NCBI GenBank assembly: GCA_902475785.1
Contig: CABSAN010000049.1
Location: forward strand, 1-16,356
Reading direction: 5' to 3'
From: an uncultured Collinsella sp.
GTDB lineage: Bacteria > Actinomycetota > Coriobacteriia > Coriobacteriales > Coriobacteriaceae
DNA: 16,356 nucleotides
A program made the translations under genes and the position numbers. How positions within the stretch are numbered: the stretch's first letter is position 1; each line of letters starts with the position of its first letter. Of the stretch, positions 1 through 6,513 are shown piece after piece. The notes under the pieces are model-generated. The model saw only the letters and a program-made list of their open reading frames with translations, had not been told where the DNA came from and made no database searches.

Positions 1-199
1 GGCAGGGAGGCTGAATGCGATCGGGGCTTGGCTCCAGAATCTCGGTGGTGCGGGCACGCATGAACGACTTGCCGTCCTGTACGACCTCGGCCTCGACGGT
101 GTCGCCCGCCACGGCGCCCTGCACAAAGACGGCCTTGCCGTTGTCGGCGTGCGCCAGCCCGTCGGCGCCGTAGGTCATCGATTCTATAGTGAGCTTCAT
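1..199 (-). CDS. TRAM-domain RNA (uracil-5-)-methyltransferase, RlmD/TrmA family, N-terminal part only
   Basis: The 66 codons visible here encode the N-terminus; the rest lies beyond the left edge. The protein begins MKLTIESMTYGADGLAH and continues with an alternating hydrophobic and acidic pattern, including GDTVEAEV, typical of a TRAM RNA-binding domain. After about 60 residues comes SPDRIQPPC, where this family usually begins its Fe-S cysteine motif. Family members transfer a methyl group from S-adenosylmethionine to C5 of a uridine in 23S rRNA or tRNA. The catalytic domain is not visible, so the RNA target cannot be assigned. The ATG at 199 is chosen because the TRAM domain starts there and an AGG-rich ribosome site lies just upstream. 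In-frame ATGs exist 15 and 36 bases further upstream. It is separated from the polyphosphate kinase gene by a terminator. Confidence 0.75.
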   Translation of the reverse strand, partial: MKLTIESMTYGADGLAHADNGKAVFVQGAVAGDTVEAEVVQDGKSFMRARTTEILEPSPDRIQPPC

Positions 200-245
200 A
201 TTCCTGCCTGTCATTCGCGTTGTTGTTCGCACCATGGTAACAGGG

Positions 246-289
246 AAAAGCGCCCCGCATCCGAGGCTTTCCTCAAATGCGGGGCGCTT
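246..289 (-). terminator. Rho-independent terminator of polyphosphate kinase gene
   Basis: A perfect 13-bp stem pairs 248-260 with 277-289 around a 16-base loop. Read on the minus strand it is followed by TTTTCCC. It lies 24 bases beyond the ppk stop codon and before the start of the methyltransferase gene, so the two minus-strand genes are probably transcribed separately. Confidence 0.85.
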
Positions 290-312
290 CTACAAACTGC
301 TTCTACAAACGA

Positions 313-2892
313 CTATTTCGTCTTGCCGGTAATGAGCGTCTTAAGACCCAGGCCGATCAGACCCAGGCCCATGCGCACGCGGCCGGGGCGATGGCGCTCG
401 ATGGCCTTGGTCTTGCCGGCGGGCTTATCGCGACGGGCGCTCGTCTCGGGTGCGGGCTTGATGACCTGCGGATCGGGCTGAGGTGCAGGTGCAGGCTCGG
501 GCTCAATGACGGTCGCCTGGACCTCTTGGACCTTGGGTGTGGCCGGCTGCGGCTCAGGAGCAGGGGCGGGCTTTGCCTCGGCGGCGGGCTCCGGAGTCGC
601 AGTAGCGGGCTCGGGCGCTTTCTCCACGGCGGGCTCTGCGGCAGCCTCGGGCTCATTCACCGGGGGAGCTGCAACCGCTTCCGGTTTGGCAGCTGCCCCG
701 TGTTCAACCTCGGCCTGAATGGCCTCCTCGGCCACACGTTCCTTCTCCTGTGCGTGCTGCTGCGCGGCGGCCTCGGCGTTGCAATAGGCACGCTCCAGCA
801 GGGCTTCCTGCGAGTTGAAGGGTTTCTCACCCTCTGCACGCTCCACGGGGACCCAGGTGCCGTCGCTCGTGAGGCTGCGGGCCTTCACGTTGTCGCGCAG
901 CTGCATGCCCATGTACTCGTGCACTAGGGCGCGGCAGGTGGGGTCGAGCACGGGGAAGGCAATCTCCACGCGGTGCTCGGTGTTGCGCGTCATCATGTCT
1001 GCCGAGCTCAGGTAAATCATGTCCGAGTCCACGCCGAAAGCATAGACGCGCGCGTGCTCCAAAAAGCGTCCGACGATGGAGCGGACATGCACGTTCTCGG
1101 TCTTGCCCGGAACACCGGGCTTGAGGCACGAGATGCCGCGGATGATCATGTCTACGCGCACGCCGGCACACGATGCCTCGGCGATCTTGTCGATAACCTC
1201 GCGGTCGGTGAGCGAGTTGAGCTTAAAGAACACACGGGCGGGCTCGCCAGCGAGAGCGCGCTGAATCTCGCGATCCAGACCGCGCATGATGAGCGGTTTC
1301 AGTCCGACGGGCGCCACACCCAGGAAGCGGTAGTCGCCGCGCAGGTTGCCCAGCGACAGATTGCGGAAGAACAGGTTGGCGTCCTCGCCGATGCCGGGAT
1401 GGGCGGTCATGAGCATAAAGTCGCTGTAGAGTTTGGCCGTCTTCTCGTTAAAGTTGCCGGTGCCCAAAAGCGTGAGGCGGGTGAGCGCCATGCCCTCGCG
1501 ATAGGTGAGCTGGCAGATCTTTGAGTGGCATTTAAAGCCCTCGGAACCATAGATGACGGTGCAGCCTGCCTCTTCCAGACGCTCGGCCCACTCGATGTTG
1601 TTCTGCTCGTCAAAGCGGGCGCGAAGTTCCATGAGCACCGTGACCTCTTTGCCGTTCTCGGCAGCATCGATCAGCGACTCGCACAGGCGGCTCTGCTTGG
1701 CCACGCGGTAGAGCGTGATGCGCAGCGAGATGCACTCGGGGTCGTAGGCGGCCTCGTGCACCAGATCCAGGAAGGGGTTCATGGCCTCGTAGGGATAAAA
1801 GAGCAGCTTGTCGCCCTGCAGCACCTGTTCGCGGATGGAGCGGGTCATATCGATGGTGGGGTTGGGCTGCGGCCTAAACGGCGTAAAGAGCAGCTCGTTG
1901 CGCAGGTGCTCGGGAATCTTGCCCTCAATGCCAAAGACGTAGCCCAGGTCGAGCGGGATATCGCAGGTAAAGACCGAGCGGCGCGAAAGCTCGAGTGCCT
2001 TGCGGATGGTCTTGAGCGTCGCCTTCTCGAGCGACCCCGAGACCGCGAGCACTACCGGCTGCAGACGCAGGCGCTTCTTGAGGATGCGCTTCATGTGCTG
2101 GCGGTAGTCCTCTTCCTCTTCGACGCCCTCGCCGTCCGGATCGATGTCGGCGTTGCGGGTGACGCGGATCAGCGCACGATCCAGCGGCTTGTAGGAGCCA
2201 AAGCAGCTGTCCAGGCAGGCGAGGATGACGTCCTCGAGCAAGATGTAGGAGTAGGTGCCGGTGGGCGAGGGGATCTCGACCACGCGGTTCATCGAGGCGG
2301 GAATCTCGATAAGGCCCAGCAGGCTCTCCTCGTCGGTGGCGCCGTCCAGACCACAGGCCAGATAGAGCGCGCCATTGCGTAGGTTGGGGAAGGGGTGGCG
2401 AGGATCGATGACCAGCGGCGAGATGACCGGCGACACGTAGGCCTGGAAGTAGCGGGTTACAAAGGTGCGCTCCTCGGGCGTAAGCGAATCGATGCGGGCG
2501 CGGTGAACGCCCAAGGTGTCGAGCTTGCCCTCGATGCTCTTAAAGATGGACTCCCAACGGGTAAGGAGCCCGGGCATTTCGGCCATGACAGCATCGACCT
2601 GTTCGGAGGCGGTCATATTGCTCTTGTTGTCGACAGGTTGCTTTTTGAGCTCTGCCAGATCGGACAGGCCGCCCACGCGCACCATAAGGAACTCGTCGAG
2701 GTTAGACTCGAAAATCGACACGAACTTTAGACGCTCGAACAGCGGAACGGTCTCATCGAAGGCTTCGTCAAGCACACGGTTGTCAAAGCGTAGCCAGCTG
2801 AGCTCTCGGTTCTGCGTGTACGAGAAGTCGCGAGGCGGTTTGCGCAGCTTTGCGGCGGCTTGCTTTTTTTCGATTTTGCTCGGCATATGCAT
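313..2892 (-). CDS. ppk1: Polyphosphate kinase 1 with a long C-terminal low-complexity tail
   Basis: PPK1 reversibly polymerises the terminal phosphate of ATP into inorganic polyphosphate. The 859-residue protein has the family's N-terminal signature (RELSWLRF at 29-36, ESNLDEF at 62-68) and the phospholipase-D-like catalytic core. His456 in CHSKI matches the autophosphorylated histidine. His613 in RFLEH matches the second catalytic histidine. ITLYR (392-396) and ARFDEQNN (425-432) are in their usual places. Family members are usually about 690-720 residues. Here a tail of about 150 residues (from about 710) is rich in Pro, Ala and Glu, and ends in a basic stretch plus a Gly/Leu-rich segment (MGLGLIGLGLKTL). 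Two starts are possible, at 2892 or two codons later at 2886; neither has a strong ribosome site. It faces away from arcA across a 549-bp gap. Confidence 0.95.
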   Translation of the reverse strand: MHMPSKIEKKQAAAKLRKPPRDFSYTQNRELSWLRFDNRVLDEAFDETVPLFERLKFVSIFESNLDEFLMVRVGGLSDLAELKKQPVDNKSNMTASEQVDAVMAEMPGLLTRWESIFKSIEGKLDTLGVHRARIDSLTPEERTFVTRYFQAYVSPVISPLVIDPRHPFPNLRNGALYLACGLDGATDEESLLGLIEIPASMNRVVEIPSPTGTYSYILLEDVILACLDSCFGSYKPLDRALIRVTRNADIDPDGEGVEEEEDYRQHMKRILKKRLRLQPVVLAVSGSLEKATLKTIRKALELSRRSVFTCDIPLDLGYVFGIEGKIPEHLRNELLFTPFRPQPNPTIDMTRSIREQVLQGDKLLFYPYEAMNPFLDLVHEAAYDPECISLRITLYRVAKQSRLCESLIDAAENGKEVTVLMELRARFDEQNNIEWAERLEEAGCTVIYGSEGFKCHSKICQLTYREGMALTRLTLLGTGNFNEKTAKLYSDFMLMTAHPGIGEDANLFFRNLSLGNLRGDYRFLGVAPVGLKPLIMRGLDREIQRALAGEPARVFFKLNSLTDREVIDKIAEASCAGVRVDMIIRGISCLKPGVPGKTENVHVRSIVGRFLEHARVYAFGVDSDMIYLSSADMMTRNTEHRVEIAFPVLDPTCRALVHEYMGMQLRDNVKARSLTSDGTWVPVERAEGEKPFNSQEALLERAYCNAEAAAQQHAQEKERVAEEAIQAEVEHGAAAKPEAVAAPPVNEPEAAAEPAVEKAPEPATATPEPAAEAKPAPAPEPQPATPKVQEVQATVIEPEPAPAPQPDPQVIKPAPETSARRDKPAGKTKAIERHRPGRVRMGLGLIGLGLKTLITGKTK

Positions 2893-3294
2893 CTGTCCGT
2901 TCAGTCCCCGCAGGGGACGGTAGCCTAACCCTATTCACTATTGTCTCAATTTAGTCGACTTGTGGCACGGACGTATTGTGCGAACGGTATCTTTACCTAC
3001 TTCTTACGCTGACAAGTCATAGGACTGACGCCCTGCTCGTCTGCAAGCGGTCTATATCCTCACTCAACTGGTACGTAAGTGTGAATAAGAATGATGGATA
3101 GCTGAATATCATTGAATGCAGGCGGAAACGTAAACAAACATCATTTATATACATAAAACCGATTTAGCTATGCAATTCTGAATCAAAAGTTTAGAGATGC
3201 AATTGCAAATAGTTTTTAGGAAAAAAGAGCGTTTACCTTAGAAAAGTTACTTTAGAACGCCGAAGTACATTATGGGGGAATCTCATGCGATATA

Positions 3295-3360
3295 CCGTTC
3301 ATCGCACTTTGTTGACCGTTCGGGGGCGAGGTGGAATTGCGGGTGGAATTTGGATATAAC
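3295..3360 (+). promoter_or_regulatory. arcA copy 1 promoter with paired CCGTTC boxes
   Basis: Two direct CCGTTC boxes start at 3295 and 3316, exactly 21 bp apart, which places them on the same face of the helix. Ten bases after the second box is a poor -35 (TGGAAT, 3332-3337), then 17 bp, then a good -10 (TATAAC, 3355-3360). The arrangement recurs with identical internal spacings before arcA copy 2 although the surrounding bases differ. A weak -35 beside paired boxes fits an activator-dependent promoter. The regulator is unknown, and the boxes do not resemble the AT-rich ArgR consensus. Confidence 0.6.
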
Positions 3361-3406
3361 TAGAGCTGTCAGCAAGCAGCGTCCGCTATGGAAGGGCGCT
3401 GAGAGA

Positions 3407-3425
3407 TTCGGCCGAAAGGCCCGAA
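3407..3425 (+). promoter_or_regulatory. Leader hairpin before arcA copy 1
   Basis: TTCGGCC (3407-3413) pairs with GGCC-C-GAA (3418-3425) across a GAAA tetraloop, leaving one bulged C. The stem ends a few bases before the strong ribosome site GGTAGGAGG (3431-3439). The leader of copy 2 forms a matching stem with a different loop and extra base pairs, which argues that the fold matters. Confidence 0.5.
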
Positions 3426-4684
3426 AGAAAGGTAGGAGGCCATGACGAAAGGTCTGCACGTGCCTTCCGAGATCGGCAAGCTCAGGAAGGTCTGCCTGCA
3501 CCGTCCCGGCGACGAGCTCCTCAACCTGCCGCCCGACGAGCTCGAGCGACTCCTGTTCGACGACGTCCCGTTCCTGGAGGTCGCGCAGCAGGAGCACGAC
3601 ACCTTCGCCCAGATCCTGAGGGACCAGGGCGTGGAGGTCCTCTATCTCGAGAACCTCGTCGCCGAGGTGTTCGACCAGGTCCCCGGCGCCCGCGCCGAGT
3701 TCACCGACCAGTACATCGCCGAGGCCGGCATCCGCGGCCAGCACATGCCGCAGATCGTCCGCGAGAAGCTGGACTCCATCGAGGACAACCTCGAGTTCGT
3801 CAAGAAGACCATGGCCGGCATGACCAAGTCCGAGATCGACATGCCCCTCACGGCGTCCACGACCCTCGACTCCCTGGTCAACTCCGAGTCCGAGTCCGAC
3901 CTGATCATCGACCCGATGCCCAACCTCTACTTCACCCGCGACCCGTTCGCGGTCATCGGCGAGGGCGTCAACCTCAACCGCATGTACTCGGTCACCCGCA
4001 ACCGCGAGACCCTGTACGGCAAGTACATCTTCAAGTACCACCCCGACTACAAGGACGTCTCGCTGTACTTCCGCCGCGACTGCCAGTTCCACACCGAGGG
4101 CGGCGACGTGCTGAACATCAACGAGAAGACCCTCGCCGTCGGCATCTCCCAGCGCACCCAGGCCGCCGCGATCGACGTCATGGCCCAGAACATCTTCTGG
4201 AACTCCGACTCCAAGGTCGAGCGCATCCTGGCCTTCGACATCCCGGTCTCGCGCGCCTTCATGCACCTCGACACGGTCTTCACCCAGATCGACGTCGATA
4301 AGTTCACGATCCACCCCGCCATCATGGGCACCCTGCGCGTCTACGAGCTGACCGCCGGCAAGAACCCGGGCGACGTGAACATCCGCCTGATCGAGGACAC
4401 CCTCGAGCACGTCCTGGAGGACGCCACCGGCGTCGACCAGGTCAAGCTGATCCCCTGCGGCGGCGGCGACCCGATCGCGGCCTCCCGCGAGCAGTGGAAC
4501 GACGGCTCCAACACCCTGTGCGTCGAGCCCGGCAAGATCTGCGTCTACGCCCGCAACACCGTCACCAACGACGTGCTGTACAAGGAGGGCCTGGACCTTC
4601 TCGTCGTGCCCTCCGCCGAGCTCTCCCGCGGCCGCGGCGGCCCGCGCTGCATGAGCATGCCCTTCTGGCGCGAGGACCTCTAAG
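3418..4684 (+). repeat. Direct repeat 1 of 2: identical arcA block
   Basis: The 1267 bases here match 6507-7773 (offset 3089). The two stretches were read side by side and their translations agree in the sense frame and in several opposite-strand frames, so I see no difference. The preceding base (3417 A, 6506 G) and the following base (4685 G, 7774 T) differ. The repeat therefore runs from the leader hairpin to one base past the stop codon. Confidence 0.93.
3442..4683 (+). CDS. arcA: Arginine deiminase, copy 1
   Basis: It hydrolyses arginine to citrulline and ammonia in the cytoplasm, the first step of the deiminase pathway. The 413 residues match the usual family length. Catalytic residues are visible: Asp167 in FTRDPF, Glu219 in HTEGGD, His275 and Asp277 in MHLDTVF, and the nucleophile Cys403 in GGPRCMSMPF. 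The ATG at 3442 follows a strong GGTAGGAGG. Codon use is extreme: almost every third position is C or G, with only a few exceptions such as AAA, GGT and CCT near the start. The neighbouring aminotransferase is much more mixed. This suggests very high expression. The gene has its own promoter and is followed by a strong hairpin before the aminotransferase. Its coding sequence appears identical to copy 2. Confidence 0.97.
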   Translation: MTKGLHVPSEIGKLRKVCLHRPGDELLNLPPDELERLLFDDVPFLEVAQQEHDTFAQILRDQGVEVLYLENLVAEVFDQVPGARAEFTDQYIAEAGIRGQHMPQIVREKLDSIEDNLEFVKKTMAGMTKSEIDMPLTASTTLDSLVNSESESDLIIDPMPNLYFTRDPFAVIGEGVNLNRMYSVTRNRETLYGKYIFKYHPDYKDVSLYFRRDCQFHTEGGDVLNINEKTLAVGISQRTQAAAIDVMAQNIFWNSDSKVERILAFDIPVSRAFMHLDTVFTQIDVDKFTIHPAIMGTLRVYELTAGKNPGDVNIRLIEDTLEHVLEDATGVDQVKLIPCGGGDPIAASREQWNDGSNTLCVEPGKICVYARNTVTNDVLYKEGLDLLVVPSAELSRGRGGPRCMSMPFWREDL

Positions 4685-4743
4685 GTCTTCAAGGACCCGT
4701 ACAGGTCATAATACATACATCTAGCTGCCATTAGATGTCTCCC

Positions 4744-4777
4744 ATTGGGGCGGTGCGGGTTTTCGCACCGCCCCAAT
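4744..4777 (+). terminator. Hairpin terminator after arcA copy 1
   Basis: A perfect 14-bp GC-rich stem (4744-4757 with 4764-4777) closes a 6-base loop, followed by CTTGTATG, a poor U-tract. It stands between arcA copy 1 and the aminotransferase, so the aminotransferase would depend on read-through or an unseen promoter. Confidence 0.7.
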
Positions 4778-4832
4778 CTTGTATGAGGAACGTCAACACG
4801 ATTGGATGACTGCTTTTGTAAGGAGCCTGGCC

Positions 4833-5957
4833 ATGGACATCAAGACGATTGGCGTTGAGGAATGGCTCAACGTTTGGGAGAAGAGCGCCACGTGGGACAT
4901 CGCCCAGTCGACGATCTCGTCGCTCACCATGGGCGAGCTGCGCGCGCTCGATGAACAGGACGGCGCCACGTTCTACGAGCGCCTGGACCGCGAGAAGATG
5001 AACTACGGCTGGATCGAGGGCTCGCCGGAGTTTAAGGCCGAGGTTGCCAAGCTGTATCGTCGGGAGGTCAATCCCGATCACATTCTGCAGACCAATGGCT
5101 GCACGGGCGCTAACCTCAACGCCATCATGGCTGTGGTCGAGCCCGGCGACCATGTTATCGCCGAGTGGCCCACCTACGCGCCGCTCTACGAGATTCCGCG
5201 CACGCTGGGCGCCGAGGTCGAGTATTGGGAGCTTCGCGAGGAACTCGGCTGGAAGCCCGATATCGAGGAACTCAAGCGCTTGGTGCGTCCCAACACCAAG
5301 CTTATCTGCATAAACAACGCATCTAACCCCATCGGTACTGTGCTCGATGCCGATATGCTCGGCCAGATTGCCGAGATCGCCCGCTTGGTGGGCGCCTACG
5401 TGCTGTGCGACGAGGTATATCTGCCGCTCGAAAACACTGAGTCCTTTATGTCGATGGTCGACGTGTACGAGAGGGCCATTGTCACCAACTCGTTGTCGAA
5501 GACCTATTCGACACCTGCGGCCCGCGTGGGCTGGGTCCTGGCCGACAAAGAGGTGTCCAACCGCATCCGTACCTATCGCGATTACACCATGATCTGCGGC
5601 GGCGTGTTCAACGATGCTCTGGCGACCTATGTGCTTGAGCACAAGGATAAGATTCTCGAGCGCAATCGCAAGATCGTGTTTGGCAACCGCGATATCGCGC
5701 AGGCTTGGATCGATACGCAGCATCGCGTTTCCTGGACGGCCCCGCAGGGCGTGTCCACCTCGTTTATCCAGCTGGATATTCCCGAGGATGACGAGGAGTT
5801 CTGCAGGCGCCTGCTGTCCGAGAGGGGAGTGCTGCTGGTCCCCGGTAGCCGTTTTGAGCTTCCCTGCGGCGCACGCCTGGGCTACTGCGCGAGCGAGGAC
5901 GTTCTGCGCGAGGGCCTGAGGCTTTTGGGCGAGGCACTGGCGGAGTTCGATCGCTAG
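4833..5957 (+). CDS. PLP-dependent class I/II aminotransferase, ArcT-like
   Basis: A fold-type I pyridoxal-phosphate enzyme of 374 residues in the cytoplasm. The PLP-binding lysine is Lys223 in NSLSKTY. NNASNPIG (161-168) carries the cofactor Asn165, CDEVY (192-196) carries Asp193 and Tyr196, and Arg348 in GARLGY is the likely substrate-carboxylate arginine. NGCTGAN (88-94) forms the phosphate-binding region. It resembles the ArcT aminotransferases found in deiminase clusters of lactic acid bacteria, and more distantly capreomycidine-synthase-like enzymes. A role on arginine, ornithine or citrulline is inferred from position only. The ATG at 4833 is chosen because AGGAG lies 7 bases upstream; in-frame starts at 4779 (TTG) and 4806 (ATG) lack this. 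Its codon use is mixed, unlike the flanking arcA genes. It is bracketed by terminators. Confidence 0.85.
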   Translation: MDIKTIGVEEWLNVWEKSATWDIAQSTISSLTMGELRALDEQDGATFYERLDREKMNYGWIEGSPEFKAEVAKLYRREVNPDHILQTNGCTGANLNAIMAVVEPGDHVIAEWPTYAPLYEIPRTLGAEVEYWELREELGWKPDIEELKRLVRPNTKLICINNASNPIGTVLDADMLGQIAEIARLVGAYVLCDEVYLPLENTESFMSMVDVYERAIVTNSLSKTYSTPAARVGWVLADKEVSNRIRTYRDYTMICGGVFNDALATYVLEHKDKILERNRKIVFGNRDIAQAWIDTQHRVSWTAPQGVSTSFIQLDIPEDDEEFCRRLLSERGVLLVPGSRFELPCGARLGYCASEDVLREGLRLLGEALAEFDR

Positions 5958-6006
5958 GATTCCGATGGTCTTCGGGGGCCTTATCCAAATTAGCCGAAGA
6001 TAATCG

Positions 6007-6046
6007 AAAACGGACCCGTTTCCCTAGGGGAAGCGGGTCCGTTTTT
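6007..6046 (+). terminator. Rho-independent terminator of the aminotransferase gene
   Basis: CGGACCCG (6011-6018) pairs with CGGGTCCG (6034-6041). The stem extends inward over a TTTCCC/GGGAAG segment with one wobble. Flanking AAAA pairs with TTTT, and TTTTT follows. The stem is strong and symmetrical, so it could also work on the minus strand. Confidence 0.9.
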
Positions 6047-6126
6047 CTATACCGAGAAGTCAAGTTGTTACAAATGGGGCCGTAAAGCGAGGCGGTATCC
6101 GCTGGGCCTTATACTGAGTTTCCGGT

Positions 6127-6153
6127 GAACGGTATCAAGCGTCTGGTAAACGG
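6127..6153 (-). promoter_or_regulatory. Inverted pair of CCGTTC-like boxes with 21-bp spacing
   Basis: GAACGG (6127-6132) and AAACGG (6148-6153) are exactly 21 bp apart and embedded in GGTGAACGGTAT and GGTAAACGGTAA. On the minus strand they read TACCGTTCACC and TACCGTTTACC, similar to the arcA promoter boxes but pointing the other way. They lie about 256 bp upstream of the promoter pair. A distal site for the same regulator is an inference. Confidence 0.45.
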
Positions 6154-6382
6154 TAATTTATTTATCAGAAATGAATAGGACAAACTTTTTTCTGAATAAA
6201 AATGAAAATGGTTGAGACGCGGTGTGAACCGCTAATTCTATTCATAGCTTTATTGGAAATATGCAATTTGAGGATGGTTTAACAAAGTTTAGTTCCATTT
6301 GATTTTAGGATTAAAACGCGTTTAAGCACGTAAATACGCTTTATTAAGATGAAGTGTGCCATGCGTGAAGTATATGTGTATG

Positions 6383-6448
6383 CCGTTCACCCCCTATAAA
6401 AAACCGTTCGGGGGCAAGGTGGAAGTATGAGCTGATTTTGGATATAAA
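6383..6448 (+). promoter_or_regulatory. arcA copy 2 promoter with paired CCGTTC boxes
   Basis: CCGTTC boxes start at 6383 and 6404, again 21 bp apart. Ten bases later is TGGAAG (6420-6425) as a weak -35, then 17 bp, then TATAAA (6443-6448) as -10. All spacings equal those before copy 1, and the second box is followed by the same GGGGGC. The predicted leader is about 76 bases. This promoter probably drives arcA-arcB-arcD. Confidence 0.6.
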
Positions 6449-6492
6449 TATGTCGTCAGCAATAACGCCTCACACGGAGGGGCGCTAACGAA

Positions 6493-6513
6493 TCGGCCCT
6501 GACAAGGGCCCGA
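6493..6513 (+). promoter_or_regulatory. Leader hairpin before arcA copy 2
   Basis: TCGGCCCT (6493-6500) pairs with AGGGCC-C-GA (6505-6513) across GACA, with the same single bulged C as in copy 1. The left arm and loop differ from copy 1 and pairing is kept with two more base pairs. Confidence 0.5.

Larger units (their letters stand above)
2893..3441. other. Divergent intergenic region between ppk1 and arcA copy 1
   Basis: No convincing gene is present. The ppk-proximal end carries a 15-bp palindrome (GTCCCCGCAGGGGAC, 2904-2918) and a lone GAACGG box at 2982-2987. Positions about 3090-3260 are strikingly AT-rich compared with the coding DNA. From about 3169 onward the sequence is recognisably homologous to the region before arcA copy 2: TATGCAATT at 3169, AAGTTTAG at 3187, TTTTAGGA at 3214 and GCGTTTA at 3229 recur in the same order and at nearly the same distance from arcA. 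The last 150 bases hold the arcA promoter and leader described separately. Confidence 0.7.

Noticed and set aside
3283..4776. 497-codon open frame opposite arcA copy 1, and a related 807-codon frame at 6456-8879
   Set aside because: Both arise from the C/G-rich third positions of arcA and arcB. The predicted protein is a low-complexity Val/Gly/Asp/Leu string with no family resemblance.
4833..5957. Aminotransferase as part of a capreomycidine-type antibiotic cluster
   Set aside because: No peptide synthetase, hydroxylase or other biosynthetic gene is nearby; an ArcT-like role fits the context better.
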